Shown: piece by piece, positions 1-12,900 of the stretch | Numbering within the stretch: the first letter of the stretch is position 1 | How the letters are laid out: each line of letters starts with the position of its first letter | Assembly: GCA_003024785.1 (NCBI GenBank) | Contig: PUQB01000011.1 | Span: 124,001-188,000, forward strand | DNA length: 64,000 bases | Direction of reading: 5' to 3' | Source of the DNA: Selaginella tamariscina | Lineage: Eukaryota; Streptophyta; Lycopodiopsida; Selaginellales; Selaginellaceae | Notes under the pieces: generated by a model | Database searches by the model: none | Seen by the model: the letters and a program-made list of their open reading frames with translations, nothing else | Told to the model about the DNA's origin: nothing | Translations under genes and position numbers: made by a program

Positions 1-897
1 TCGCAAACCGAGATCATCCGGCATATACTGCTTTTTGATCTCCTTTTTCATGTGCTTCCAGCTGTTTCGGTATCCACGTTCACCTTCAACAATTCGCCAC
101 CAAGTCTTAGCTTCTTCTTTAAGAAACTGCTTGGCACATGCAACCTTTTCTGTCTTTCTCACGGAAGCAGCCTCGAAATAGCTTTCCATATCATACAACC
201 AGTCATCCAAAACCTTGTAATCCTTTGAACCCATGAAATTCGAAGGCTTTACCGGTTTGAATTTACTGGGACCTCCACCACCTACTTCCGTCGAAGAATC
301 TGATTCAGAGGAACCTGACTCTGAGTCATGCTTCTTCTTCTTTTCCGTGTGTCTGGTTGCGGAACATCTGGCACTGCGTATTCGTTGGAATCCGAACGGC
401 AACATTATCGATTCGGTGTTCAACCCCAAACATCCCCTCGAAGTTCGTTTAGGGCATCCATCATTATTTCTCGCCAACCAGGTCGTTGTCTAACCCTAGG
501 GGGTCGACCTGGATCAGCCTCATCCATCTCCTCATTTTGAGCCTCTGCGACAGCCCTCTCTGCCTCAGGCTCTGGTTGCTTTCTTTTGCTCATCGTATTG
601 AACCCTAGTTTCAACACTCGGAGAATATTGGAATATTCCCAATGTAAGTTGGAAACACCCTGCACAGGTTGTACACCCACACACATCAGCTTAAACTAGC
701 ATAAGACTTTCGGACATACCTAGAATCTCACGCCGACTCACTGAGCAAGTGTTCTCCGAAGTTTGACAACTCACAGGATCAAACTCTCTGCGCAGAATAC
801 AGACATGTCAACCGAAAGCGATAGAGTATATCAAGAATTTAGAGTTATCTAAACATTGAAACACCTATGACTTAAGGCAGTCCTACTGACCGCAGAG

Positions 898-916
898 AAC
901 TTGCTCCGATACCAAT
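898..916 (-). other. Primer-binding site of element A
   Basis: Directly inside the LTR, the minus strand reads TTGGTATCGGAGC, one base from the initiator-Met tRNA type TGGTATCAGAGC used by many plant LTR elements. It fixes the LTR edge at 917 and shows that this LTR is the 5' LTR of a minus-strand element. Confidence 0.75.
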
Positions 917-1837
917 TGTCAGAGTTTTTACCTGGTGCCACAAAGGCGGCTTGCCAGGTGCCAACCCTGGAATCCCCTCTCTGGAAACCCCACGGAATCT
1001 GGTAAAGTAACCCGTATTAGGAACCCAACCCTTAGGAACTTAAACCCTAACTGACCAAGTCCACGAACGAGACTCACCTTGTGAATCAGGACACGGACTA
1101 GCCGAGCTATAGGTTCGTTCCTAGCTTGGCGTGGTTGAGGCGGCCGGAGCAAGGCCTCAACCACTAGTTCTGCGGAACGTGAACTCGGGCAATGCCTTTG
1201 AGCTTGCGAGCAGGTTTTCGGACCAAGGAATCTGACTAACTCCTTGGAAGTGACGTGCCCTTCTCAAAGGCAAGATCCTGCCAACGATAAGGATAGTCTA
1301 ACCCTAGGGTGGGTTGTACCCCTGTCGTGTGGAAGTTGGGCGGCACAAGAGGGTTGCACCTTGACGACACAAGCTTAGCTTGCACCGGTAGGAGGTTAAC
1401 GAGCTCTCTTTTGAACCCAGGAAGCCTCACTACATATACTCTACCTTATTTATGTGACGGACCCCCCCCCCCCCTGTTTACCTAAGTGAGTAAGTGGGCT
1501 GGCACGGAAATGCCAGCCCTTAGAGAAAATGGTTGTCCTAACCTAACCCAAACCTAACCCCTAGGGGGGGGTTTAGGCATGGGGTTTGACAAGTTATACT
1601 TTGCAAAGAACCCTAACCTGGAACGTCAAAACAGGGGAGAGTTTCTAGAAGGTAAATTCTAGCTTCGCCTAGAGTTTTCTGCAAATACCTAATGACACTC
1701 GGCTAGACCATCACTAGATACCCAAGTGCACTAAACGGGCCTATTTCCTACTACATTTAGGGTTCATCACACAATTCGGTAAGTAACAACAGTCAAACCC
1801 CAAAGTAAAGGGTCGAGTCATAGTAAAAACTATGACA
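917..1837 (-). repeat. 5' LTR of element A
   Basis: The LTR starts TGTCAGAGTTTTTAC and ends AAAAACTATGACA, giving short inverted TGTCA/TGACA ends. It belongs to the same family as the LTRs at 1838-3376, 3766-5429 and 28964-30652 but is a shorter variant, about 0.92 kb against about 1.67 kb. A polycytosine run near 1458-1474 is shared with the relatives. Confidence 0.75.
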
Positions 1838-3376
1838 TTGAGAGTCTGCCTCATATGCCCAAGTAAGCAAGAGACTTAGAGTCCCAACCTAAGTCCCCTA
1901 AAGTGATTACCCTTCGGACCCTATAAGATAAGCTAAGCATATCTAGGATCATGCCCTAGAAGACCTACATAGGCTCATGCCCTAACCCCACTAAGAAGAT
2001 ATGCTATATACATACCCATGTGATAGAGCTAAGGCATCATCCTACCATCATAAGGAATCACTCTCACTCGAGAGTACAACCTTTATAGGGCAACGAGGGT
2101 AACCTAACCCATAGCTAACCCCTAAGAGTTTGTGTGGTCAAGCCATACCCTAGACCTAGGGTTAGTACTAAATGACAACACAAGTGTGCGCTTGAGTGTT
2201 TTGCTAAGTAAACCCCTAAGGTCAAGTTTGAACAACCCTCCAAGATGAACACCCCTAACCGGTTATAGGACCTAGCCTTCCTTGAGCAGCCGAAGGCTTA
2301 GCACTCTAATGCAAGCACAAGCACAACTACTTGCCACCACTTGTGACACAATTCCAAAGGGCGTGCCTTGTGCATTGTGCCATACACTATAGTGTCATCT
2401 AGCCTAGTGTCATATGTTCATGTGACATTGTTCCCAAGACTTAGATTATCAACATAGCCCCTTAGAGATAAGAGTTACACCTAGTGCCATGAATGTGGCT
2501 TGTAAATGCCAACCCTAGAACCCCTCCATGTGAACCCCTAAGGAACATGGTAATAAGAACATGCTTGCCAAGATTTCATGTTCATAGTTGGACAAGGACA
2601 CAAACAATGCTTATATTAGAAGTCAGTATGCGTGCCCTGTTTAGTTGTGAGTGTCGTTCTTAACTTGGCATAGAGGAGGAGGTTGGAGACAAGCTTCAAT
2701 CTCTAGATTAATGGATGTGTATTCCAATAAGACCTCTCATGTATGTGAACGAATTATCAAACAACAAAAGGTAACTAACTCCATGGATGTGATGTACCCT
2801 TACATGTTGGAAGTTAGAGTGGCACAAATGATGTGCCTTAACAACATAAAGCTAGGTTCATGTTTGCATGGAGGAATAAACTAAAAACTTATCAGTCTTT
2901 GGCATGCTACTCTAATTATTTTATGTGACGGAGCCCCCTCGCCCCCCCTTCCATGTTTTCTTGTTTTATGAAGTAGGCTGACACTAAATTTCATTCCCAA
3001 TGAAATGAGGCTTGGTGAGTTTTAACCTAATGACCCATCAACCCTTATCCCTAGGGGTTTAGGGTGCGTAGGGAAACCCTAGGGTTAGGTCAACCTTACA
3101 TATGTTTCTAGCTATATTTGATAAACCAAACTCTGGTTGGGTTTAGGGTTCAATGGATCAACCAAGAATCTAGGAGAGAATTTTCTAAAAGATAAGTTCT
3201 AACTTGATTTAGAATTTTTTAAAGATACCTAATGACAACCCAATCGATTATTATTAAATATCCAAGTGCACTAAGCAGGTATGTTTCCTATTGCATTTAG
3301 AGCCCATTGACATATTTTAATAGGTAACAACAATCAATTTCCAAACTAAAGAATAATCATGATAAAAATCATAACA
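1838..3376 (-). repeat. LTR B, same family, interrupted by element A
   Basis: The sequence matches the solo LTR at 3766-5429 from about 100 bases inside its start to its end (ATCATAACA at 3376). Its missing first 100 bases would lie beyond the inserted element A, outside the window. No coding sequence is supported here; short open frames are chance. Confidence 0.7.
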
Positions 3377-3765
3377 TGTACTATCATGCTCAATTGGTGG
3401 TGGTGGTGGGATTGTGTGGTTGATAAAGGTATTCACCGTGTAGAATTTTAACATGAAGACATGAAAGATTGGATGGACCTTTCATGGAAGTGGGGAATTG
3501 AAGACGAAAGGCGACATTGCTAATCTTACCAACAATGGAAAATGGTCCAAAATGGTAATCGAGCCTTTCACATGGCTTGTGGTCTTGAGGTTGTGTTGAA
3601 GAAGCCAAACACAATCACTAATTTAAAAAACATGGACAACACAATGTGATGTTCAGCAATTGCTTTTGAGGGAAGTTGGGCATGATGTAGGTGATAAACC
3701 AGCTTCTTTTTTAAATGGTGTAGGCAATTGAGACAATCGTCAATTAAAGAATTGACATGTAGCAT

Positions 3766-5429
3766 TATTAGAGTTTTAACCCGAAGAGGTAATACGTGGC
3801 AAGCTGCCAAGTGTCCATCCGACATCAACACTTTGTGTAAACAATGCTAAGTTTTTCAAGATAACCTTGAGAGTTTGACTCAGATATTTAAGACTTACAG
3901 TCCTACCCTAAGTCATATAGAATGACTACACTAAGAGGATAACTCCAGTAGACTTTAAGATCTTGCCTCAAGAGACCTAGACATGCTCATGCCCTAACCC
4001 CACTAAGGAAATGTGTCCCACACATGCCCCTGTGACAAAGCTAAGGCATTGTTACATATCCCTTGAGGAATCACCATCGTCTAGGAGTACAACCTCTTTT
4101 GAGTAATAAGGGATACCTTGATCCACAATTAACCCTGAAGGGTTTGAGTGATCGAGTCATACCTTAGACCTAGGGTTAATACTTACTAAGGACATGAGTG
4201 TGCGTGTTCTGTTAAGTAAACTCCCCAAGACTAGGTTTGAATAACCCTAAGTACACGATCTTACGAATGCCTTAGGAATGGGCTCTTACTAACGAGTTTA
4301 GGTTGTTCAAGCCTTTCATCCCAAGGAGAAGGCCCTCCTTAGCCAAGTGTGGGCATAGCACATCTAGTTAGGATACCTAACCTCCCTTGAGCGAATGCCC
4401 AAGGCTTAACACCTTAATGTGAGCACAAGCATGCCTGCTTGCTAGAGTATCCAACCCCTTGGCTTTGAGCCCATGAGATAACCCCAAAGGGCATGCCTCA
4501 TGCATTATACCATGTGCCATCTAACATAGTGTTACATTTTCATGTGACAATGTTTCCCAAGATATGTGTTATCTCACCATAGCCCTCCAGATTTAAGAGT
4601 TACACTTGGTGCCACGAATGTGACTCACAGATGCCACCTTTAGAACCCTTTTATGAACTCCCAAGAACTTGGTAAAGAGAACTAGTTAGTCAAGATCCCA
4701 CATCCACAAGTGGATAAGGACACGAGTGTGCCCTACTTAGTTATGAGTGTTACTCTTAGCTTGGCATGGAGGAAGAGGCTGGAGACATGCTTCAACCTTT
4801 AACCCTTGGAACATACACTTCAATAAGACCTCTCAAGTATGGATTTTCAAAGGTGGGACATACCCCTAGTATTTGGAAGTTAAGGCAGCACAACAGAGGG
4901 TTGTGCCTTAATAACATAAGCTAGATCTTTCATTAATAAAAGAATAACAAGTTTAATTATGAACCAAAAACTCTCACTACATATACTACTTAATATATGT
5001 GATAGAGGCCCCCCCCTTTGGTTTCCCTGTTTTGTAAAGTGGGCTAGCACGGAATATTATTCCTAATGAGAATATACTTGATGAGTTTAACTTAACAACC
5101 CATTGACCCCTAAAGGGGTTTAGGGCAAACCTAGAGTTAGGTCAACCCTAGGGGGTATTTTTAAACATATCTAACATGCCAAACTCACCTAAACCAACCA
5201 AGAACCTAACTAAGAAATGGAAATTTAGGGTAAGAGTTTTTTAAATGGAAGTGCTAGCTTCACCCAGAGTTTCCTACAAATACCTAATGACACTCGGTCG
5301 GACCATCATTAGATACATAAGTGCACTAAGCAGGCCTATTTCTTCAACACCTAGAACTTATTAACATAGTTCGGTATATAATAATAGTCAATGTCCAAGA
5401 AAAAAGAGTCATAGTAAAAACTATGACAA
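3766..5429 (-). repeat. Solo LTR inside element C
   Basis: A 1.66-kb LTR runs from TATTAGAGTTTTAAC to AAAAACTATGACA and is flanked by a 5-base duplication AGCAT (3761-3765 and 5430-5434). It splits the integrase region of element C. No internal region is attached, so it is a solo LTR left by LTR-LTR recombination. Its orientation is inferred from element A. Confidence 0.8.
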
Positions 5430-6080
5430 GCATACAAGGACCAATGTGAATGTGGATGTTGATCAATGACTATAAAGAATAACAACTGACCTATTGAGGT
5501 GTGCACTGAATTGTTATATCTAAATTCTGCAATGGGCAAAAAATCGCCACAATTGTCTTTCTAATAGTTACTAAAATATCAAAGGTATTACTTCAAGATC
5601 TAGATGGCACGCTCAATCTCACCATTAGGTTGTGGATGGTAGCTTAAGAAGGGCTTGCAATTAATGTTGAGAATCTCGAGCAACCATTTTCAAAACTTGG
5701 TAGCAAATTGATGTTTGTGATCATTGACAATGTTCTTTCAAAAAACCAAGTAGCCAAAATACCTCTTGTATCACTAGATTGGTAGTCTCCTCACTTGTGA
5801 TGGACTTGGTGCATGGTATAAAATGAGTAATCTTAAGAATCTATCCACCATAATCAAAGTTAAGTCAAATCTTTGGAATTGAGAAGATTGGTGATGAAAT
5901 TTATGGAAATTGACACCTAAGGGCTAATTGGAATCGGTAATGACTAGAGTAATCCATATGGGTGATAGCAAGGAACTCTGGATCAACAACCCATGTCACA
6001 AGTTCGTACAAATTTGTCTACATAATTATGGAGTTGAGGTCACCAGTATTCCCAAGTAACAAGTTTGGATGTTTTGCAAG

Positions 6081-6731
6081 TGGTCGACGGTGGTCAGACA
6101 CCGACAAACGGCCAGACGGCACGGACGAGCAATGGGACGAAGTGCCGGATAAGGAACCTCAAGTACAAACTGATGGTGACCGATGTCAGGCGGCGATGTA
6201 ACCAAGCATAGATCCGATCGTTCGGACCAACTATCCAGGGTACATAGGACAGCACGGGTGCATAAATGTGACAGGTAGGACTCTGTCACAAGGCGGCAGA
6301 CCAGTAGGAAGGCACCACCTGTACCTAGGGTCTAGCGTTAGGTAACCCACTATATAAGCAAGAAAGCGGGTAGTGGGTCGGGGTCTTTAGGAGTCAAGTC
6401 TACGTCTTATATCTTGCTCCTCTGTCGAAAATAGTTTGTACTCGGACAGGCAATATAATATATCCATATTCCTTCTATTCACCTTACAAGCGGGTGTTCC
6501 CCCACTTGTCCCACTCTTGAGCTCAGCAACACTCTTTGCCGACCACCGTAGTAGAATCCCCTACCCTGTACACGGACCCTCGTGGAGTCCAGGTAGAGGC
6601 CATCCAACACCTTCCACCACTTCCGAGGTAAGGCCGGCTTGCCAATTTGAACCCCCGGAGTTGGACGCTATGGCAATCACTGTAGCTTCCTGAGAAGCAC
6701 CACATTTGGTCTGCGGAGTCCCCGACGACCA
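6081..6731 (+). repeat. 5' LTR of element D
   Basis: The LTR starts TGGTCGACGG and ends CCCCGACGACCA, with matching inverted ends. The flanking GCAAG also occurs just after the partner LTR. A TGGCGACCACAATGGGA segment about four bases inside resembles the primer-binding sites of Tat-type Gypsy elements. Confidence 0.85.
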
Positions 6732-6958
6732 TTTGTGGCGACCACAATGGGATAGATAGTACACACGGATGAAGTTCACTATAGCAAGCAGAGTTGCGGC
6801 CCAAAGGAGAGTCGGGATTAACTCGTTCGAACAAATAGAGATTGATGAGCAGCAGCTGGCCAGGAGGATGCAACGGGCTGGTTGAGGGAGGTTGATGGAA
6901 GGCGGCGAGGCACCTCGGTTGCCGCAATCGGCCCCTGCCTCACTTACCCGAGGAACGA

Positions 6959-7658
6959 TGGTCGTTGGGGACTCCGCAGGCCAGATGTGGTGCTTCTCAA
7001 GAAGCTGCAATGGTCGCCAAGACGCTATTGAGGGCGTCCAACTCCGGGGGTCCGAACCGGCAAGCCGGGCCTTACCTCAGGAGTTATGGAAGGTATTGGA
7101 TGGCCTCTACCCGGACGCCGCGAGGGCCCGTGTATAGGTAGGGGAAGTTCTACTGTAGTGACTTGGCAGAGAGCGCTGCTGGGCCCAAGAGTAGGGCAAG
7201 CGGGAAATGCCCGCTTGTAAGGTGAATAAAAGGAAAATGGGTATATATATATATATTGACTGTCAGAGTACAAACTATCTCCGACAAAGGAGCAAGATAT
7301 AAGATGCAGACTTGACTTTTAAAAAAGACCCCGACCCACTACCCGCCTTCTGGCTTATAAAGTGGGTTACCTACCGCTAGATCCTAGATACAGGTGGCAC
7401 CTTCCCACTGGTCTGCCGCCTGGTGACAGAGTCCTGCCTGTCACATTTATGCGCCTCCCTCACGTGTGCTGTCTTTCATACCCTAGGTAGTTGGTCTAGA
7501 TGATCGGATCTTTGCCTAGTTATGCCGCCGCCTGACATCGGTTGCTATCAGTTCATACTTGAAGTACCTCCCTATTGGCGCTTCATCCTGTCGCTCGTCC
7601 GTGCTAGTTAGCGTCCCCGCTGGCTGGCCGGGTGATGGTGTTGGACCATCGTCAACCA
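6959..7658 (-). repeat. 3' LTR of element E
   Basis: On the plus strand it runs TGGTCGTTGGGG to CATCGTCAACCA. It aligns along its length with the 16422-17084 LTR and, reversed, with the two LTRs of element D. Confidence 0.85.
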
Positions 7659-9950
7659 GATGCCCGGACTTATTCGTTGGCATGTCCTCGGGCCATGTGC
7701 TCTAGACATCTGCCCCTTGGAGCTCTCGGTACATGGCAATTTCGTTCTCTATCGCAGCTAGCATGGTCTTTAGTGTGGTGATGGTCGCCTCCCATAGCGC
7801 GATCACCCTCCGGAGCTTTGCCTCGGACCCTGCCTATTGCTCCCGAGCCTGCTTGAGCTGACCCTCCAGGTCCTGCGCCTGTTCTCGCGTGTGTTGCAGC
7901 TCCTATTCCCTTGCTGTGAGGAGTTGGGCCTGTAGCTAGGTGTGTACTTCTAGCTCCTGATGGTCTGTGCCGAGTTCGATAGTTCTTTGACTGGTTGGCG
8001 CTCCACGAGTGGGGAGATAGTTACCAGAGCTCCATACAACTCAGGCGTGGGTCTCTTGAGGAAGATGTGGGGATGATTTCGAGCTGGCTGGTAGCTCGGT
8101 TCAGCTCTTCTTTGGCCACGGCCAGCTCTTGGTGAACCCGACTGAGCTCTGCTTTGCACTATTCAAGTGTGGATCCCAGCTCAAAGACCTGTCGCTCCTT
8201 CTCCACCGTGACCTGATCAAACTCCTGTCCAAGTTGGTCGTGGAGCTTTTGGATGTGGTCATACTTGATTTGTAGCTGATCCAAGCTGTCGGTTAACTGT
8301 TGACACGTTCTCCTCTGCTTGCTTCCTCCCGGCTTCCGCAATGTCCCAAAGGTGGATTCCCTTGATAAGTTGGTCCTGTACTCCCAGGCCTCCTTTTGAG
8401 TGGTTCGGTAGTTATCCGTGAGCTCCTGTATTATTGTGTCGTGCTCCGCGGTAACCCCCAGGAGATCCAACCCATTGTACACCGCTATGGACTTCCGGAT
8501 TTGGCCGAAGGCCTTGGACAGATCCATATGCACTATAGAGGTCCATAGCCCCTTTGCGTTGAAGTATTTGTACGTCCCCTTCAGCACGTTGCCTATGTCT
8601 TCCTCGCTGTTCCCTTCGTTGGCATGCAAGGGGCCGACGGAGCACTCCTCCGTGTTCCGCAGGCCTTTGGGTTGGTGGGGCCTCTGCTAAAGGAGCTGCC
8701 GGTGGGGACACTGTGGTGGAGGCCCTTTGATCCTTTCCCCGTGGTCCTCTTCCCCTGGCTTGCTCCATAAGGGAGTCTTCTCTCGCATGTTTTTGCGAAG
8801 ACTCCGGAGTGTCCGGCTATTTCTCTTCTTTGGTTTGGTTGGGGCCCGCATGTTCTCCTGCCCCCAATTCCCAATGGTGCCTGAGTAGACTGCTCCGGTA
8901 GGAGAACCGGGCTTTGGTTGACGATCTAGGCGATCATCACGCTGAGGTGGCCCGCCGTTGTGAGCCTTTGTTCGGTTCCCTTCCGATCCCGTTGATGCCG
9001 CGGGTCAGGGCTGGTATCATGTAGTGCCTGAGGCAGTCCGCCCAGTCCACTGCTATAGAGGGCGCTCGCCAGTCGCATGGCGACCCGCCTTTCTGTCCTT
9101 CCGGTGAACATAAACACCGTAAGCACCAGGAACTCGTCCACTTTGTCCCCTTCCTGTATGGAGAGTCGGAACATCGCGATTTCATCCCGGTTGGTGGGGA
9201 ACCACTGGCGTTTGGATTCCCCCAGGTCGTCCAGGAGTGTGCCGTTTTTTTGGTAGACAGAACATTGCGGCCAGCTCGTTAAGATCGATGTAGAAGCTCG
9301 TAGAGCCGCCTAATCTGAATTGCAGCTCCTCTTGCTTGGTTTTCCCCGTCTCCAACTGTACGGTCTGGATGAATTGGCTGCCCGCACTGCGAATCCGGGC
9401 TTCTCCACTTCTCCCCAAGGGGCATCAAAAAGTTCGAGCAGTCGCATCTGCTTCCGCAACCTCCGCACGTTGGGTCTACTAATCAACTCTTGAAATTTGG
9501 AGAACCTGGGGGCCACGAGCACCACGCTCCTATCCTGGCCCTCGTATCGCACCTGGACGCTTGTTCCGCGTGGTCCACTCCATCATCTTTGCTGTTGGGG
9601 AATGGTCGATCTTCCTATGAAAAGTGGTGTGCCCTGGCTCACCCCCTTGTTGCCTTTCCGAAGATGGTGCCTACGTGGCGGCCTACCTCCTGGATACACC
9701 TGGCGCGTCCTTCCATGCACCATAATCAGGGCATTAATGGTGCCGCCTGCCATTATTGCCCTGTTTTATGTGCTCACGCATGTGGTCCACCCTCGTGAAC
9801 CATGTGACCCTGTGAGTTGGCCACTCGTGTGGGACTAGAGTCCCCGCTCTTCCGTTGAGTGCCCTTCCCCCGGTTCTTAACGCTGCTACTTTGGCCGTGC
9901 CTTTGCCCCAAAGGCCTGTGGGTTTACCTCTCTCTCTTGTTCCCCCCAAA
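7659..9950 (-). other. Extra coding region of element E beyond integrase
   Basis: Open minus-strand stretches after integrase encode a protein unrelated to gag or pol. One part carries a segment around FRLSIQEGDKVDEFLVLTVF. The next carries a segment around EDIGNVLKGTYKYFNAKGLW and then charged heptad-rich sequence typical of coiled coil. The corresponding region of element D (23.5-25.6 kb) encodes the same series. Tat-lineage Gypsy elements are known to carry additional genes; the function of this one is unknown. It is broken like the rest of the element. Confidence 0.6.
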
Positions 9951-12900
9951 CAAGGGTTCTTGTCGGGTGAATGTACGGCTTGAGATGGTTGCCATTAACC
10001 TTCTGTTGTAACGGCTGCCCATTGGCCCTAGGAGAATCGTGCCATTGTCAAAGGGTTTTAGTACCTCATATGGTCCTTTCCACCCTGGCCGGAATTTGCC
10101 TTTCCGGAGTGCCTGTGGTTTCTTGAACCACCATACCCATTGTCCTAGTTTATATTCTCGGAGTTTCTTTTTCTGTCTCTAGCTTGTTTGGTCTGATGTT
10201 GTTGATTTTCTCTCATCAACTATGCTAAAAATCATACTTCGTCCAATTGCTCCAGTTGTTCCAATCTTTTCTGCACAGCTGCTGGTTCGTCCATGATCTT
10301 GTGGTCCAGGCTCGTTTGTAAGCTGGGTATGGTGAACTCCCATGGCATGATGGCCTCCAGACCATAGGCTAGCTGGAAGGGTGTTGTTCCTGTTGCAGTT
10401 TTGAACGTTGTCCAGTACGCCCCTAACACAGATGGTAGCATTTCTTCCCAACGCCTGGGTTCCTTGTGGCAGAGCTTCCTCAAGATGGTGACCAGCACCT
10501 TGTTTGTGGACTCGGCCTGTCCATTCCCCTGTGGATAGTAGGTTGTTGACGTGCGATGCTTGATGACAAAAGCCTTGAACCAATTCTCGGACTATCTCAT
10601 TGATGAAGTGGCTCCCTTGGTCTGACACCAGCTCCAGCGGGCATCCGAACCGTGTCAAAATGTTTGTATAGATGAACCTTGTTGTCTGTCCTACTGTTGC
10701 ATCCTTGAGTGCCTTCGCTTCTACCCATTTTGTGGCGTCGTCCGTTGCCACTACGATGTACCTGGAGTGTGTCATGTGGGCCCTTGGGTTGATAGGTCCT
10801 ACAAAGTCCAGGCCCCACTTCTCAAATGCCACCATTCCTGCTGAGGGGTGGTACTTTGTGCCTTGGCCTGCCGTGGGTTTGCCTATTCGTTGAAAATCGG
10901 TACAGTTCCTTGCTACCTTGGTGGCATCCCGGAAGATTGTTGGCCACCAGAGTCAAGTCTGTAGGATCTTCCTGGCCGTTTTATCTCCCCCGAAGTGTCC
11001 TGCCCCCGGTCCTGCGTGAGCTGCCTCGACAATCTCGGGAATTTCCCAGGTCAGTGGGCATCTCCGGAGTATGTCATCCCTCCCTTGCTTGTAGAGCTGA
11101 TCCTGATCAGCTGGAACGGTAAGCATCTCCAAGCCAGGCTCTATCGATGTGTTACCAATGTGCCGAAGAGGCCGTGTAACCCGCTGCCAAGGTAGTGCTG
11201 TATCGGTCATTGCCACTCTGGGACATCCAGGCCGGTCCTTGGTTTGGTGGTTTGTGGTAATGTGCCTTGGTCAACAATTGTCCTGAAAAGGTCAGCATTT
11301 GGTATGTCGAGCAGATCGGCGGCCTTTGTTGGTTCGCCGCTCGTTATTTGGGAAAGGTCTGGTGATACGTGTAGTTTACCTGCCTTATGGATTACGGTAA
11401 ACTTGAACTCATGTAAGACTATCCACCGCGCCGGCCTCCAAGTGAGCTGTGGTTTGTTCACGAGGTACAGTAGAGCGTGGTGATCTACAATCAGTATGAA
11501 GTGGTTACCCAGAAGGTAGTGGCGAAACTTGGATACCCTAAATGACTACCATGCACTCTTTGTCAGTTGCCGAGTAGTTGCATTCGGCCAACGTCATGAG
11601 TCAACTTCCATATGCTATGGGTCGAAGCATCCTTTCGTCATCCTCCTGGAACATGACCGCACCCACCGCTATGCTTGAGCCATCCGTCTGCAGGTGGAAC
11701 TGGTGGTTCCAATCCGGTGGAATGAGGATGGGTGCTTCCACCAGCTTGCGCTTTATGTCTTCGAAGGCCGCTTGTCGGTGGGTGGTCCATTCAGATGGAG
11801 CTTCCTTGGTGAGTAATTCAGTCATTGGTTGGGCCTATCAGCATACTTTCAGATAAACTTGCGATAGAACCCTGCTTTCCCCAGGAATCTTCAGAGTTTT
11901 GTGACGTTCTATGGAGGGGGCATTTCGGCCAGTGCTTGTACTGAACCTGGGTCCACCGTGATGCCTTCCTTGAAAACAATGTGCCCTAACTTTCTCATGG
12001 TCATGCCAAATACGCACTTTGAGGGGTTAAGAGATATTCCATATTCCTGGTAGCGCCGAAATACCCATTCCAAGCATGTCACATGGTCTTCCATTGGTCT
12101 ATAAGCTGTGAAGTTGTCCAGGAATGCCTGGACAAAATCTGTGAGGTTGTCCAGGAACACCCGCTGGACCAACCTTTGAAACGTGGCTCGAGCGTTGCAA
12201 AGTCCGAACGGCATAACTCTGAAGGCGTAAACACCCCAGTCCGTGATGAATGCCGTTTTGGCTTGGTCGTCTATTGCGATCGTGACCTGATTGTATCCAC
12301 TGAAGCCATCCATGAACGAGTACATCTCGTGGCCCGCTACGTCCTCTAGGATGGCCTCTGTGAATGGAATAGGGAACGGGTCCTTCTCCGTGGCGGCATT
12401 CAGCCATCGGTAATCTATGCAGATCCTCAGCCGGCCATCTTTCTTTGGTACGATCACAAATGGTAACAACCATTCCAGATTCTCGATGGGGTAGACGAAG
12501 TCTGCTTCGAGCCACTTGTCGATCTCCTATTTGGCTTTTCGGGCGTAGTTTGGGTTGATGCGGTAGCGTTGTTGTCAACTGGGTCGAGTGTCGGGTTTTA
12601 ATTTAATCCGGTGCTGGCACAACTCTGGCGGTACCCCCTTAGGTCGTGATAGGTCCAGGCGAATACCTCCCTGTATCTACGGAGACAGTCAGTAATCTGC
12701 TCTCCTAGCTTTGCTCCGATCTGAGCATTAACATTTACTAGTCGGGGGTTTTCGTCGGTGCCTATGTTGACCTGCTTAACCGCTGCTTCGGGAGTTATGT
12801 TCCACCCATACATTGGTTTGCTACGGTACTCTTCCTGGGCCAACGGGGCTAGACTCCACATTTCTTTCCACAGAACAGGCCACCTCGGAATTTGAGCTTC

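Larger units (their letters stand above)
1..1837 (-). mobile_element. Partial Gypsy LTR retrotransposon A (gag, PBS and 5' LTR)
   Basis: The element runs leftward off the window. Its parts in transcription order are an LTR (917-1837), a primer-binding site directly inside it (898-916), a leader and a gag reading frame starting near 591. The gag begins MSKRKQPEPEAER, passes through an acidic/serine-rich stretch, and near 1-240 enters a typical retrotransposon gag domain with a WLYDMESYF-like and a TWWR-like motif. The right end lies inside another LTR (1838-3376), so the element inserted there; TTGAG at 1838-1842 would be one half of its target duplication and the other half is off-window. Only the first part is visible, so intactness cannot be judged; the gag looks broken at least once. 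Confidence 0.8.
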
